A stretch of DNA of 64,000 nucleotides, taken from Theropithecus gelada (taxonomy: Eukaryota; Chordata; Mammalia; Primates; Cercopithecidae). The notes beneath the pieces are model-generated. The model was not told where the DNA came from. It ran no database searches and worked only from the letters and a program-made list of their open reading frames with translations. Below, piece by piece: positions 11,538-24,000 of the stretch. The DNA lies in NCBI RefSeq assembly GCF_003255815.1, contig NC_037668.1:18681495-18745494 (forward strand). The letters run 5' to 3'. Made by a program: the position numbers and the translations under genes. The first letter of the stretch is position 1, and each line of letters starts with the position of its first letter.

Positions 11538-11824
11538 ATGGAGCCTTGCTCTGTTGCCCAGGATAGAGTGCAGTGGCACGATCTCAGCTCACTGCAACCT
11601 CCACCTCCTGGGTTCCTGGGTTTAAGCAATTCTCGTGCCTCAGTCTTCCGAGCAACTGGGACTACAGGTGCATGCCACCACACCTGGCTAATTTTTTTGT
11701 ATTTTTAGTAGAGACGGAGTTTCACCGTGTTAGCCAGGATGGTCTTAATCTGTTGACCTCGTGATCTGCCCGCCTCAGCCACCCAAAGTGCTGGGATTAC
11801 AGGCATGAGCAACTGCGCCCAGCC
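11504..11824 (-). mobile_element. Alu (AluS/Y-like), antisense
   Basis: A T-tract of about 30 bases (to 11536) is followed by a full antisense Alu ending CGCCCAGCC. Probable target-site duplication: TATTTTATTAATTC (11477-11490) and TATTTCATTAATTTC (11825-11839). It is inserted into antisense L1M sequence. Confidence 0.95.
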
Positions 11825-12110
11825 TATTTCATTAATTTCATCTACCTTCATTATTTCCTTTCTTCCACTATCTTAGGTTGATAGTGCTACTTATTTTCTA
11901 ACTTCTTGTGGTAAAATTTTATCTCATTAGTTTTAGTTTTCTCTTTTCCAATGTTTGTGTTGAAGGTTATAGTTTCCTATAAGTACTGCTATAGCTGCAT
12001 CCCACACATTTTGTGTGGAGTATTTTTATTATTATTTGATTCAAATATCTTCTTATTTCCATTTTAATTTTTTCTTTGACCCATGAATTCTCCATCCCTT
12101 ACATGGTCAA
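11825..12110 (-). repeat. L1M ORF2 antisense fragment, right piece
   Basis: 'ataagtactgctatagctgcatcccacacattttgtgtgg' and 'tttctttgacccatgaattc' are the antisense of the familiar L1 ORF2 segment near its 3' part. It is divergent and old. Confidence 0.65.
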
Positions 12111-13440
12111 TTCTTGTATGTCCAAAAGTCATTGCTCACAATTAATTTGATAATTTACTTTATGTATATCTCCCTGGCAGACTTTAAACTTCAGAGGGCT
12201 GTGAGTCTTTAATTAACTTTTTATCCATGGTATTATCACCTTTCCTAGCAAAGCACATTATAAAAATATTTTGAAAGAATGACAGAATATATAAATAAAG
12301 TCTTCATGTAAATAATCAGCCCAAAAGCTAAAGGCTGTCTCGACTGGATAAGGCCAGGAGAAGGCAGTATAGACTCTTTGGTGACCTTAGAGTTCACATT
12401 CCCATCATTAGGAATTTCCCAAGTCTCCCAACTGCTTCAGCTTTTCTCTTAACTGTATATCAAAACCATTATTCTGCACACAACTGTCAGGGGTTTACTC
12501 TATGTGAAGTTCATCGTCATCCAAAAATAAATGACACAATAATTAGTTTACTTTCGAAGAGTTAATGATAGGATAGTGTGGGTCACAGGCTCAAACACCA
12601 GTAATTTTTTTGACAGCGAGGTCAAATATGGTAACCCGTGTGCTTTCTGTAAAGAGATATCTAAGAAAAGGAATTCTAAGGAAGAATGCAGAAGCCAGGA
12701 ATGGGTTATTAAGGTGGGAATTAAGGCTATTTAATGGGCTATTAAGTCATAACCCTTTGATTTCATGCTTGGATTCAGCAAGGAGTAAAATGGTGAGAAT
12801 GGTGAAAATTTTAGAAATGTAAGAGACTGGAAATATAAAAGAAATCTCCAGGGTTCTCAGTTTGGGAGGGGATATAGTTATGAGTGATGCTGAGCTTGAG
12901 CTCTGTGACTAGGAACCTCTGAGATGAAGTCAATGGGGAGCATTTAGAGTTGAGAAGGTTGAAGGAACACAGATAATTTGTGTTCTTCTTATCAATGCTG
13001 AAGCAGCCTGAAGACCAGAGGCATAATCAGGTCTTGGTCTGGATGGAGCCCAGAGGGCAGGGCCATGATCTGAAAATACCTTTGGGCTGTGACCTTGTAA
13101 TGCACAAGAGACACCAAGGGAGTGGATAGACAGAGAATGTATTAGAAAGTGTCAGCAACTGTGCAGATAATAGTGCCAGATAATAGTATGGTTGCAGAAA
13201 GTATTTTGGAAGATGACTTGGAATAAAGGGAGGGGATGAAGAGGCAGTGGGTTGGAATATATTCTTGCTGGCTAGGCTCAAAGTTTACCTCTGAGAGTCT
13301 GTAATTCTTCCCCAGACCTCAGATCGCTATGTGAGGGGTCAGTGTGCATGGACAGAATAGGGACGTTTTTGCTGGTGGGGCCGCCCAGAAACCTGGATTC
13401 AGAAGAGCACCCTGGAGTCTTGTGGCTCATTATAATACAG
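12111..13440. other. Intergenic DNA with no recognised gene
   Basis: I see no coding potential beyond short chance frames and no clear repeat family in this stretch. It may contain diverged repeats below what can be recognised by eye. Confidence 0.4.
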
Positions 13441-13620
13441 CAACTGAAAACTCCAGTGGACTCTAGAAATGGTCTAGACTCCTTATTTTAAAGAAAAAAA
13501 TACTAATGTCCAGAGAGGGAAAGACTTTCTCAAGACCACAGAGGAAGTCAGGCAAAAAAAAAGCCAAATCTAGAACTCAGCTCTGGTGCCCATGGTCTAG
13601 TGGGCACTTTCAGCCAGGAC
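13440..13620 (-). repeat. MIR-like SINE fossil
   Basis: The sequence includes 'tactaatgtccagagaggga', then 'ctcaagaccacagaggaagtcag', followed by 'ctagaactcagctctggtgcc'. This is the antisense MIR core pattern (gaggaaactgaggc...aaggtcacacagc). Divergent. Confidence 0.5.
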
Positions 13621-14300
13621 TTTGAAACTTCAGAGCTAAAAGAAGAAAACCTGGGACAATAATTATTTGTGTCTGAAGTGACAATGCCCTATCACCCCCT
13701 GGTGACTGGCAAAAGCCCACTGATTATTATCTAGAAGGAGTGAAGTTCCCAGAGGCACATCAGGATGTGGAGACGGAAAGAGGCATTGGCTCCCTCACTG
13801 TCCTGGGGATGGGAGAGAGTGCTGTTTCACTGTACGTATATAAACCTCTGTTTTGCATTGTTTCATTTTGTGTTCAAATAACCCATTTGAAGAAACTTCA
13901 ATGACTCCCACCCAGTGAGTAAAACACCACACCAAAAACAGTGAGGACAGTTGCCTTATTTCATGCACTAGCAGAGTCGCCTCCTTATTGATAAATAAGA
14001 CACCTGAAAGAAGAAATTTACCTACTGCGTCCCCTCATTCTTAACTGCGAGCCTTGGTTACAGTGAGAAGTAATCGGGGGTAAGAGCTCCCATATATCAG
14101 GCTAAAGGTCAGAGCCTTGAGCCCCTCAGCCCTGCAGAGGTTGGAATAATCATCTGCCTGCTACATGCATTAAGTGGGATTCTTCAGTGACGACTACCCT
14201 CTGGGGGGCCTGCAGTGAATGAGGGCTCTTGGCGTCAGTCCACCTGCCCCTGCCAAACTTATCCCAGTCCTGCTTCCTTCTCCTCTCCTCCCCTTATTTT
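13621..14300. other. Intergenic DNA with no recognised gene
   Basis: Nothing with coding or RNA-gene character is recognised here. Confidence 0.35.
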
Positions 14301-14309
14301 ATTTTCCAC

Positions 14310-14445
14310 CTGAACCAGATATATTATATATGGCACATATAATGTATAATAATATACAATATGTGATTATATGAAATTACATGTAATATTATATATACTT
14401 ATGAATTATATATAATATTTATCATGTGATTATATATCATCACAG
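14310..14445. repeat. AT-rich low-complexity tract
   Basis: About 130 bp of alternating TATA/ATAT-type sequence with short palindromes (ATATATTATATATGG, ATTATATATAATATT). Probably a decayed (TA)n microsatellite. Confidence 0.7.
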
Positions 14446-14489
14446 CCTGTGACTCTGAGCAAAATTACAGGGCAAAGGTAAACAGATCC

Positions 14490-14700
14490 AGTGTTTATTC
14501 ATTTGTTCCTCCACCCATTCATCCCTTTATTATTCAACATGTATTTATTCAGCATAAACTATGGGCCAGGCACTGCCCAGCACTGTGCTAAGCATTGAGG
14601 GTAGAACCACAAATAACAGCCTGGCCTCAAGGAGACTGTAATCTAGGGAAGACACAGAGACATGCAAAGTGGTAAAGCAGGGTGCTGGGCAGTCTGATTT
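14490..14700 (-). repeat. L2 3'-end fragment, antisense
   Basis: 'attcaacatgtatttattcagcataaactatgggccaggcactg..aagcattgagg' is the reverse complement of the L2 3' terminus (ctcaataaatatttgttgaa). A second small antisense L2 piece lies at about 14845-14950 ('gtgcctggtgcttagaataaagagac..ctcaaggagctcactgcc'). Confidence 0.65.
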
Positions 14701-15107
14701 AATAGAAGGACGTGCACAGTGTCAAGGTAACTCCGAGGGTCTTCCGTTGATAATGCAGGTTCAGGGTTCAGGCAGGTGAACAGGAGGCCATCAGAAGTGA
14801 AATCTTCTCAGAGAGGGAAAAATTTGAAATGGACTCCAGAAATTCAACCATTTAATGAGCTACCTTGTGCCTGGTGCTTAGAATAAAGAGACAAACAAGA
14901 CAAGGCCACCAACCTCAAGGAGCTCACTGCCAAAAAAGGGAAACTAGCCCTGTACACTAACAGCCCTGCAGAGCAGAGGTTACAACCCAACTGCTTGAAT
15001 ATACATTTTATTGGGCCTGCATATTATTTTTAATTTTATGTTTCAATTAAATCAGTGTTCTTTTAAAATCTGGAGATTTAAAATTAAAAATTGAGATGTA
15101 TTGATAC

Positions 15108-15510
15108 CTTACTCAGTTTGGGTGCCTCAACAAAATATCATAGACTTGGTGACTTAAACAACATTTATTTCTGACAGTTCTGGAAACTGGAAGTCCAAGA
15201 TCAGGGTGTCTGTATGGTCATGTTCTGGTGAAGGCCCTTTTCCTAGCTTGCAGATGGCTGCCTTCTCACCACTTGTTCACATGGCCTTTACTTGGGGGAG
15301 GGTGTGTGTATTTGTGTGTGTATGTGTGTGTGTGTGTGTGTGTGTAGACCTCCTGGTGTCTCATGAAGGCACTGATCCCATCATGAAGGTCTTACCCTCA
15401 TGACCTCATCTAATCCTAATTACCTCCCAAGGGCCCATCTCCAAGTGCCATCACATTGGGAGTAAGAGCTTCAACATATGAACTGAGGGGGACAGAGTCA
15501 GTCTATAGCA
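15108..15510 (-). mobile_element. MLT1-type (ERVL-MaLR) solo LTR, antisense
   Basis: Typical MLT1 reverse-strand landmarks occur in order: 'caacaaaatatcatagacttggtgacttaaacaac', TTCTGGAAACTGGAAGTCCA, GCAGATGGCTGCCTTCTCAC, CCTCATGACCTCATC and 'ctccaagtgccatcacattggg'. A (TG)n run of about 40 bp sits inside it at 15303-15345. Confidence 0.8.
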
Positions 15511-15559
15511 ATTGGAATATCAGGAGATCCGAAAACACAGCCCACAATCCAGAAATTAA

Positions 15560-15690
15560 GAACACTCATTCGTTGATTCATACAACAAATATTTATTGAG
15601 CTAACAGTATGCTTCAGTGGTCCTCCCATCATGTTAGGAATTGGGAATACAGTGGAGAGCAAAAGACAAGTCAGCCACCACCCAGCAGTG
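15560..15690 (-). repeat. L2 3'-end fragment, antisense
   Basis: 'gattcatacaacaaatatttattgagctaacagtatg' followed by 'gaattgggaatacagtggagagcaaaagacaagtc' is antisense L2. The interval 15690-16230 contains a short (CA)n at 15969-15982 and nothing else I recognise. Confidence 0.65.
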
Positions 15691-16229
15691 TTCTTTCCAC
15701 ATGCCCCCTCAAAACACAATGCTGAGGCAGACACACATGGTTCAATAACTGGCTGGTGTCTGACATTAATTGAAGGGCCTTACAGGTCATGAAATGCCAG
15801 AAACTTCACACTTGAAATGTGAACTAGTGCCCTATATATTTTTTTTACTCAAACAGATAAAGGAAAAATTAAGGACAGAGTTAAAGGAATCACTTACCTA
15901 AGTGAAAAAAGGATTGAATAAACCATATGGGCTGACTGAAAATGTTGGACAATTGTGGCAATATGTATACACACACACACACAAATTTCAGCCATTATTT
16001 CCTCCCTCTATAGCATTATAAAACAAAATGGGCTACATGGTAGTACTTCTCATTTTGTCATTATGTTTGTGACTGATAAATGAAAGGAAAGGTGTGCGCT
16101 TCATGAAGTGGGTGGCCCTGGAGGAGGTCACTGGTGAAATCACACAAGCTATGATGAAATCACCAGAAGCTATGATAAAGGAAAGCTGACAGTGAACCCA
16201 GAGTCAGGGGCCTGGTTCAAAGCCAGCTT

Positions 16230-16380
16230 GTACTCTGTCTGCCAGGTTAATTCTTGGGCACCTCTTGGTGCCTTCATCTGCAAACAGACATTATAGTACC
16301 TACTTCACGGGGGTTTTATGATGGTTAGGTGGGGCAATTATGCGGAAGTACCTGGCACACAGCATCTAACGAGTGTGGTC
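16230..16380 (+). repeat. MIR SINE fossil
   Basis: 'cttcatctgcaaacagacattatagtacctacttcacgggggttttatgatgg..cctggcacacagcatctaa' follows the MIR plus-strand order. Confidence 0.65.
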
Positions 16381-16959
16381 TGAATTCCCTACGGGAAGAA
16401 TGTTGATGGAGAATACAATAAGGCAGAGAAGACATGCTGCTCATATTTTCAGATGACCCAAAAGCGCTGAGTGCACAGTGAGCTCAAAGCAGATGACAAA
16501 ATCGAGATTTTGAAATATTTCATGGCTGAAAAACTATGATGCCACTAAATCAGGACAAACTATACTCTTTTAAACACTGGGTATGATTAGGCACATTGGT
16601 TGAAATGTGGATTTATATAACTTCTTTATAGAAAACCTGATCGTTTTTCCCATCTGCCAAATCAATGAAGGTGATCAGAAGAATATAGATATCAAAATAG
16701 ATCATGCAGTCTTAGGCCTTATAATTATTACAACTATCAATTGAGAACTATATCATTCACAAAGCATTTTCATATGTATCACCATATATAATTAGTGTAT
16801 TGTAATAAGAGAAATAATGGCTCCACTCAGCTCCGCCTGAGTCTGGAAACCCTTGGAGTATTGTGTTCACTTCTGGTCACAGCATTTAAGAAGGAATTTG
16901 AAATCCAAAAAAGCTTGCCATGGTATAATTCCCAAAAGATATGATGTCAGATATACCTA

Positions 16960-17130
16960 GATGCAAGCCCATCTTGGAACTGACACCCAGAAGTTATATG
17001 ACATTAGACAAACTTATTAACCTCTCTGAACCTGTTTCCTCAGCTATCAAGCAGAAATGACAATACCTAGTCCACAAAATTGTTATGAAGATTCATGAAT
17101 CCCCATAGACTCTGTGCACACAGAAAAGAC
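16960..17130 (+). repeat. MIR SINE fossil
   Basis: 'gaacctgtttcctcagctatcaagcagaaatgacaatacctagtcc..aaaattgttatgaagattcatgaa' follows the MIR plus-strand order. From 17130 to about 18560 I recognise no gene or repeat family; the DNA is AT-rich. Confidence 0.65.
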
Positions 17131-18559
17131 TCAGTAAAAATTGCCACCTCACATAGGCTACATGTTGACTCTGTGGGTCTGCTCTAATTGGGTTCAATCC
17201 TGGATATGTTTCCTTTTGACCCTTCCATCCTCTCACTCCCAACTCCCCACCCTGCAGCCAACACCAATTCCCATGATGAACATGTGGGATCTTAGGAGGG
17301 CCAGATCCCATCAAGCCTATACCACTCTGGATCAGCTATTAAAACAATGTCAGATATTAAGGAGTATATTCCCTGGAGTCTTAGGATTCTACATTCATCC
17401 AACTTAGCTTATGTTTAGTTAGCAACTACTACATGCAGCAGCTAGATAAACGGTGGTGAAAAGACAAGCGTGTTTCCTGAGTCCACAGACCTTTCATCAG
17501 CTGGGAGCTGTGTGTGTGATGCGTTAATGCCTAGGTTTTTTATTAGGGCTTGCAAGGTGATGATATTCCATTTCTACCATTACTTTTTCATTTATTTGTT
17601 AGAGTACATCTATTAGGAGAAGTTCTCTATTATTTGGTTATTCAACTGTATTCTTTGTATAGGAAAGGAAGAATAGGTACTTTTCTCTTTCCCTTTTTTT
17701 ACAAGTTTTAAAGTAAAAAAGTAGATTCAGTGGATGTCCTAGAAGTGACAATTCAGGGGGTTTTTTTGTTATTATTATGAATGTGTTGATTTAAACTTAA
17801 CAAGCTCAGACACATTGCAATTATTGTTGCTATTGATGCTCACATTGTCATTAGCCGTTAGACACTGGAATTTTCCCTTTAGACAGTAGAAATTTCCCAA
17901 GTCCTTTCGACCCAATATGAGAAATATTTAATAGCTTCATTGTTATCTGATATGATAAAATGTTTTAACTTATATGTTTCCCATCCCAGACCTGAAATCA
18001 GCCATTTCTCTAAGAACTGTTGATTTCTTTTACTGGGAAGTGGTATTTTAAGATCACAACTTGGGTTCTATGGATACTTATTGCTACCATATTGATCAGG
18101 TTTCTGGGCCCTTTCAGTGAGCAAAGGTAAAGTTATTTAAGATGAAACACCTCATATGTTCATAAATGAGTTCACTCTGTTATTTTTTAATTCACATCCA
18201 GGGACACAGTGTATCACTTAACCTCTGCTGTGTTCATCTGTATCTCCTTGTCCCACACTGAGAATCCTACTTCAAAAACACTGGGGATGATGGAATTAGA
18301 ATATCACATAATTACTCATTTGTTTGATTCAACGTCTCATACTAAACTTTCTTCCAATAACAATATTAATATTAGAACTACAATATGATTACTAAAATGG
18401 TTTTTAAAATTAACTTGCAGATGCTCTCCTTATTCTCTCCCCAGTTTTTTACAGTTCTACCTTATACTACACTATCAGAGTTCATAACCATTACATACAA
18501 TACTATTTTTCTAATAACCTTCATTTGGTCTTAATTTTACAAGTAAATATATATTAAAT

Positions 18560-19640
18560 GCTTACCACCAGTCATAATGCCAGTGTCTCTCCAGTTATTT
18601 TGGTCATTTTTAAAGACATTCTCTTGTAGGTTCTTACAAAGAGTCTCATGAGAATAATATTCACAGAATTCTTCCATGTTTATGAGAGTTTATTTGTGAC
18701 CTTTATACATAAAAGTCAATTTAGTTGAACATAATCCTTGGATCACATTTTTTCTTATTTTTAAAACATTTTATTATATTTTCTCCTAGTCCAAAATGTT
18801 GTTGTCAATAAGTCTGATGATATTTTTCTCTCTTGTTAGTAATTTGTTTTTGGTTTTTTTCCTGAATGCCCAAAGGATATTTTCCACTAAAGAGACTAAG
18901 TTCTTAAAAATCCATTAGTTCAGCTAGACCTTATGTTTGCATCCATCATTTTGAGTGCATCTTTTCTGGTATGAAGTGTGCCCTTTAAAAACAAAATTTC
19001 AAAATATTTTTATTTCAGGAGGTGTTTCTAGCATAGTAGTTTTGAATATTTGTTCTGTTCCTTTACTTCAATTTTCTTCTTTAGGGACTCCAGTTACACG
19101 TGTCTTGTATCTTCTTTGCCTATGCTTTACATTTATCACTTTCTCTCTAATTCTTTTAATCTTACTTTTTAATTTATCTTTTATTTTAGAATTTTCCTTC
19201 CTTTTATCTTATTTTTCTTTAAAGGCATTATCCATTATGTGCATCCACTTTTAACATTTTTTAACTGGTTATTTCTGAAATGGATATTTCCTTTATTTCT
19301 TATTCTCTTCTGAGCCCCATTACCTTGTTTCTGAGTTTTTATAGTTTCCATTAATTGTTCTTTCATATCTTGTATTATTTTCCTAATTATTTAAGCTCAG
19401 TTTGAAATTGCAGTTTATAGTTTTCACCCATAAGCATGTCTTTATGTAATGCTTTTATTTTCTTGATTCTGCTCCTGATTCTATTTTTATCTTAAAATAA
19501 CTTTATGTGGGTTTGAACCTCAAGTATTTTCTGTTGTTTATTGACTGTATTAGCTTTCCTCAACTTTAAAGAAGATGTATGGTGTTGAAGAGCTTTTTTA
19601 ATTCAATCACTCTGGAACACCTTCTTCTATTATTTTTTTC
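18560..19640 (-). mobile_element. HAL1/L1M-like element, antisense
   Basis: 'aaatgttgttgtcaataagtctgatgatatttttctctcttgttag', GGTATGAAGTGTGCCCTTTA and 'ggactccagttacacgtgtcttgtatcttctttgcct' are the reverse of the ORF1 block seen on the plus strand at 3781-4262. The frames are decayed. Similar T-rich sequence to about 20180 may be its 5' part. Confidence 0.6.
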
Positions 19641-20189
19641 AAGTAAATGTTCAACATTATGATGGCTTATATTCAGAGAGCTTCTTGCTCCACTGCCTTT
19701 CCACACTTTCATGTGAGCTTCTTTTCTATTTTTATTTTTTTTATGTCTTATGCCTGGACTGAATTAGATTCTGTTTCCAGCAGTTCTCCCCTGTACTTTG
19801 TTCTGGAAGGGAATTTTATCTGGCTAGTTTTGAGAGGCATAAGACCCAGACCGTTCCAGTTCCCGCAGATCTTACTGCAGAATCCTTTGTGTTTACACAC
19901 CATTGGGGTGTGCAAAAAGGCCTCTTGATTTTAGATGCTAAGCTGTCAAAAATTTGGGGTAAAATTATCTTGGTTATTTTAGGTTCTCATGTCCACCAGA
20001 CACTCTGTTGTTTCTCTTTGCTTCCTCTTACACAGATGCTGGTACCATATAGATCTTATGGCTCTTGGACTGGGAGGGAACAGAAATGCAGAAAATGCTG
20101 GTGGTATGGGGGCACTGTCCAGAAAGTTCTCCTCCAAATAGGGGATAATGTAGTGAATTGGCAAGGTGAACATGAATTTGGATCTCTTC

Positions 20190-20340
20190 ATTCATTTATT
20201 CATCCACTTATCTAATAAATATCAGTAGAACCAATTAAATTTCAGACACTGCTGAGAAACAGAGGACATATAGATGAATAAAACACAGTTCTTCTCCCGG
20301 AGAAACTCACAACCAAGTAGCAAGGATATAAATAATGACA
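20190..20340 (-). repeat. L2 3'-end fragment, antisense
   Basis: 'tcattcatttattcatccacttatctaataaatatcag..ttcagacactgctgag' followed by 'gagaaactcacaacc' is antisense L2. It contains TTTATT at 20195-20200, the only obvious AATAAA on the minus strand within 700 bp past the PGLYRP4 stop. That makes it a possible but unproven poly(A) signal. Confidence 0.55.
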
Positions 20341-20493
20341 GCCCTTAAATAAGGGCTGCATCCAAATATATACAAGTTTATGTGTAAGAAAGAAGAGTGG
20401 TCACATTGACCTGAGTTATGGGTGAGGGGTGATGGGTGGGAGGTGGCGGCTGCCAGGCAGACACCAGGGGAAGGCTCACCCGGCAGGGGGGCA

Positions 20494-20515
20494 TGGAGAG
20501 AGAGAAAGAGAGAAG

Positions 20516-20551
<36 letters not shown>

Positions 20552-20556
20552 AATGA
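20494..20556. repeat. (GA)n microsatellite in the presumed PGLYRP4 3' flank
   Basis: An almost pure AG/GAGA run with a few AAG interruptions. Confidence 0.9.
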
Positions 20557-20854
20557 AACAAGAACCGGTTCATTGTCTCACCTGGCTGAGGAGTTGGGTT
20601 TCCAGGGGAGAGGAAGGTAAGGAGAGAAGAAGTCTGGACTCAGAGTCAGAGGACTGTGAATGTCCAGCTATGAGGTTTGTAGGCCCTTGGAGGATGTTGG
20701 CAGGAGAGGGCATGATCATCCCAACCTCAAAAAGGAAGCCCAGGATGGGCTGCCAGGGGAGGAGGACACAAGGTGTTGAGCCAAGGTGGATGGTGAGGAC
20801 AAGAGATACCTGACAGGGGAGGGAGAGCAGTCTCAGAAAGACCTGGGGCTTCTC

Positions 20855-21033
20855 TCAGTGTTTGAAATGAGGCCAGGTGCTGATGATGTTGTACAAAGCC
20901 TGCCCAGGAGACAAGGTTTGGGCCACATCACTGTGGCCCACCAGCAGGTAGTTGGGAGTCAGGTACCCCTTGACCGTGGCACACTGGATCAGGTCTTGGG
21001 CTGCCTCTAGTGCTGCAGCATTGGGTGGTGTAC
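20855..21033 (-). CDS. PGLYRP4: PGLYRP4 last coding exon
   Basis: Acceptor is TGTTTTGCAG; coding is TPPNAAALEAAQDLIQCATV, then GHSDVAQTLSPGQ and a C-terminal FKH stop (TGA, antisense at 20855-20857). In amidase PGRPs a zinc Cys sits where SPG begins; here it is Ser. The 3'UTR extends to lower coordinates but its end is not resolved. Confidence 0.96.
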
Positions 21034-24000
21034 CTGCAAAACACAGCAGCCCATTGTCCACAGGATTACAGGGCACCCTGAAAGATAGAACATATTCCCA
21101 GAACCCACCCTCATCACAAAGCTAATATATTCCACTGTCGGCAGCCTCCCTAGAGACAGGCAAAAAACAAGGTCAAGATTTCTTAGTGCCAAAGTTTTCC
21201 TGAATCAAAAGAGCCAAGCCTGGGATAATATATTCTTCTGGGGATATACAAAGCTTTTATCCACTACAAAAGTTTAGCCTGGTAGTTCTTTATAAAGATG
21301 CAATTTAGCCCCCCAGAGGACATTTGGCAATGTCATGAGATATTTTTGGTTGTGAAAACTGGGATGCAGGGGAATGCTAGTTGGTAGAAGCCAAGGATAC
21401 TGCTAAACATCCTAGGACAGGACAGCCCCCTACAACAATGAATTATCTGAGCCAAAATGTCACTTGTACTGAGGTTGAGAAACTTGATTTAATCACACAT
21501 GTGCTCCCTGTACCCTTTCATGTCTAGCTCAATGCTCAGCCCAGTATCAAGTCACAGTCCTGGTTCACCCCATCCCCTGACCCAATGCCCGTTTTAGTAT
21601 GGGCCATGTCACTGAATCAGCTCCAGTGACATGGCCTCATCTTTTCAGAGGTTCAGTGAAAGATCCTTGAGTCTAAACAAACCGATTAAAAGCTTTGAGT
21701 TGTTCTCACTTTGGTAGGACATACATTAAAACTGAAATGATATAGAGAAGATTAGTGTGGCCCCTGAGGTAGGATGGCATGCAAATTCGTGAAGCATTCC
21801 ATATTTTTAAGGAGAAATAAAGTGTTTCCTAGACAAGAAAATGCTAAGGGAATTTGTCACCACTAGGCTGATCCTATAAGAAATGCTCAAAGAAGTTCTA
21901 CACATGGAAACTAAAGGACAATACACACTATCATAAAAACATATGAAAGTATAAAACTCACAGGACTTATAAAGCAATTACTCAATCGAGACTGCAAAGC
22001 AACTGGATAGCCATTAACATTATGACAGGAATAAATCCTCACATATCAATATTAACCTTAAACATAAATGAACTAAATGCTTCACTTAAAAAATATAGGC
22101 TGACAGAATGAATAAAAATACAAAATCCAACCATATGCTGCTTACAAGAAACCCCCTAACTGGTAAAGACATTTACAGACTCAAAATCAAGGGTGGAGAA
22201 AGACATTCCATTTAAATGGAAACCAAAAAGGAACAGGAGTTGCTACACTATATCAAGCAAAACAGACTTTAAGTCAAAACAGTTAAAAAAAAAAAAAAAA
22301 AAAGATAAAGAAGTTCATTATGTAATGATACAAGGGTCAATTCAATAAGAAGATATAACAATCCTAAATATATATGCACCCAACACAAGAGCACCCACAT
22401 TCATAAAACAAATACTGCTAGACCTAAGAAAAGAGATGAATGGTGATATAATAGTAGTAGGGAACTTCAACACCCCCCTGACAGCACTAGACAGATCATC
22501 AAGGCAGAAAATCAACAAAGAAACTCTAGACTTAAATTGGACTCTATGCCAAACAGACCTAGCAGACATTTACAGAACTTTCTAGTCAACAATGGCAGAA
22601 TATATATTCATCTCTTCTGCACATGGAACATTCTCAAAAACAGACCATATACTAGGCCACAAAGCAAGCCTCAATAAATTTTTTAAAAATTAAAATCATA
22701 TCAAGTATCTTGTTGGACTACAGTGGAAGAAAACTAGAAATCAATACCAATTAACTCTCAAAACTATACAAATACATGGAAATTAAACAACCTGCTCCTG
22801 AATGGTCATTGGGTAAATGATAAAATTAAGGCCAAAGTTAAAGATTTTTTTGAAATGAATGAAAATAGAGACACAACATACCAAAACCTCTGGGATACAA
22901 CAAAAAACAGTGATAAGATGGAATGTTATAGCATCAAATGCCTCTGTCAGAAAGATAGAAAAGTCTCAAATTAACAACCTAATGTCACATCCCAAAAAAC
23001 TAGAAAAGCAAGAACAAACAAAACCCAAAACTAGCAAAAAACTAGCAAAACTAGCAAAAGAAAACAGCAGAACTAAATGGTATTGAGACCAAAAAAGAAA
23101 TAGAAAGGATCAATGAAACAAAAAGTTGGTTATTTGAAAAGATAAACAGAACTCACAGACCACTAGCTAGATTAACCAAGAAAAAAAGAGATAAGATTAG
23201 AATACCCACAATCAGAAATGATAAAGGTCACATTACAGTTGATATCACAGAAATAACAAAAGATTGTCAGAGATTACTATGAGCATCTCCATGCACACAA
23301 ACTAAAAAACCTAGAGGAAATGGATAAATTCCTGGAAGCATACAACATCTCAAGACTGAACCAGGAAGAAATAGAAATCATGAATAGACCAATAACAAAT
23401 AATTCAATTAAATCAGTAATTTAAAAAAGAATCTCTCAACAACAAAAAGCCCAGGACCAGATGGATTCAGAGCCGAATTCTACCAGATGTAAAAGGAAGA
23501 ATACCAACCCTACAAAAACTGTTCCCAAAAATTGAGGAGGAGGGAATCCTCCCCAACTCATCTACAAAGCCACTCTGATACCAGTGCCAGGTAAGAACAC
23601 AATAACAACCAAAACTGCAGGCCAATATCCCTGATGGATATCGATGCAAAAGTTCACAACAAAAAATTAGCAAACTAAATCCAACAACACATCAAAAAGT
23701 TAATTCCCACAATCAAGTGGGCTTTATTCCTGGGAAGCAGAGATGGTTCAACATATGCAAATAAATAAATGTGATTCACCACATAAGCAGAATTAAAACA
23801 AAAATATATAATAGTTTTGATGCAGAAAAAGCATTCAATTAAATCCAACATTACTTCATGATAAAAACTCTCAACAAACTAGGCATCAAAAGAACATACC
23901 TCAGAATAATAAATCTATATATGACAAAATCACAATCAACATCATACTGAATGGTAAAAAGTTAAAAACATTCCCCCTAAGAACTGGAAAAAGGCAAGGA

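Noticed and set aside
1..20200. PGLYRP3 in the left part
   Set aside because: No PGRP-like exon was found on either strand left of 20.8 kb; the gene is presumably outside the window.
20195..20200. TTTATT as the PGLYRP4 poly(A) signal
   Set aside because: It sits in antisense L2 sequence 655 bp past the stop with no supporting downstream element visible; noted only as a possibility.
21702..21808. Functional U6 gene
   Set aside because: Several substitutions in the conserved stem and ACAGAG region, no upstream TATA/PSE, and fusion to an L1.
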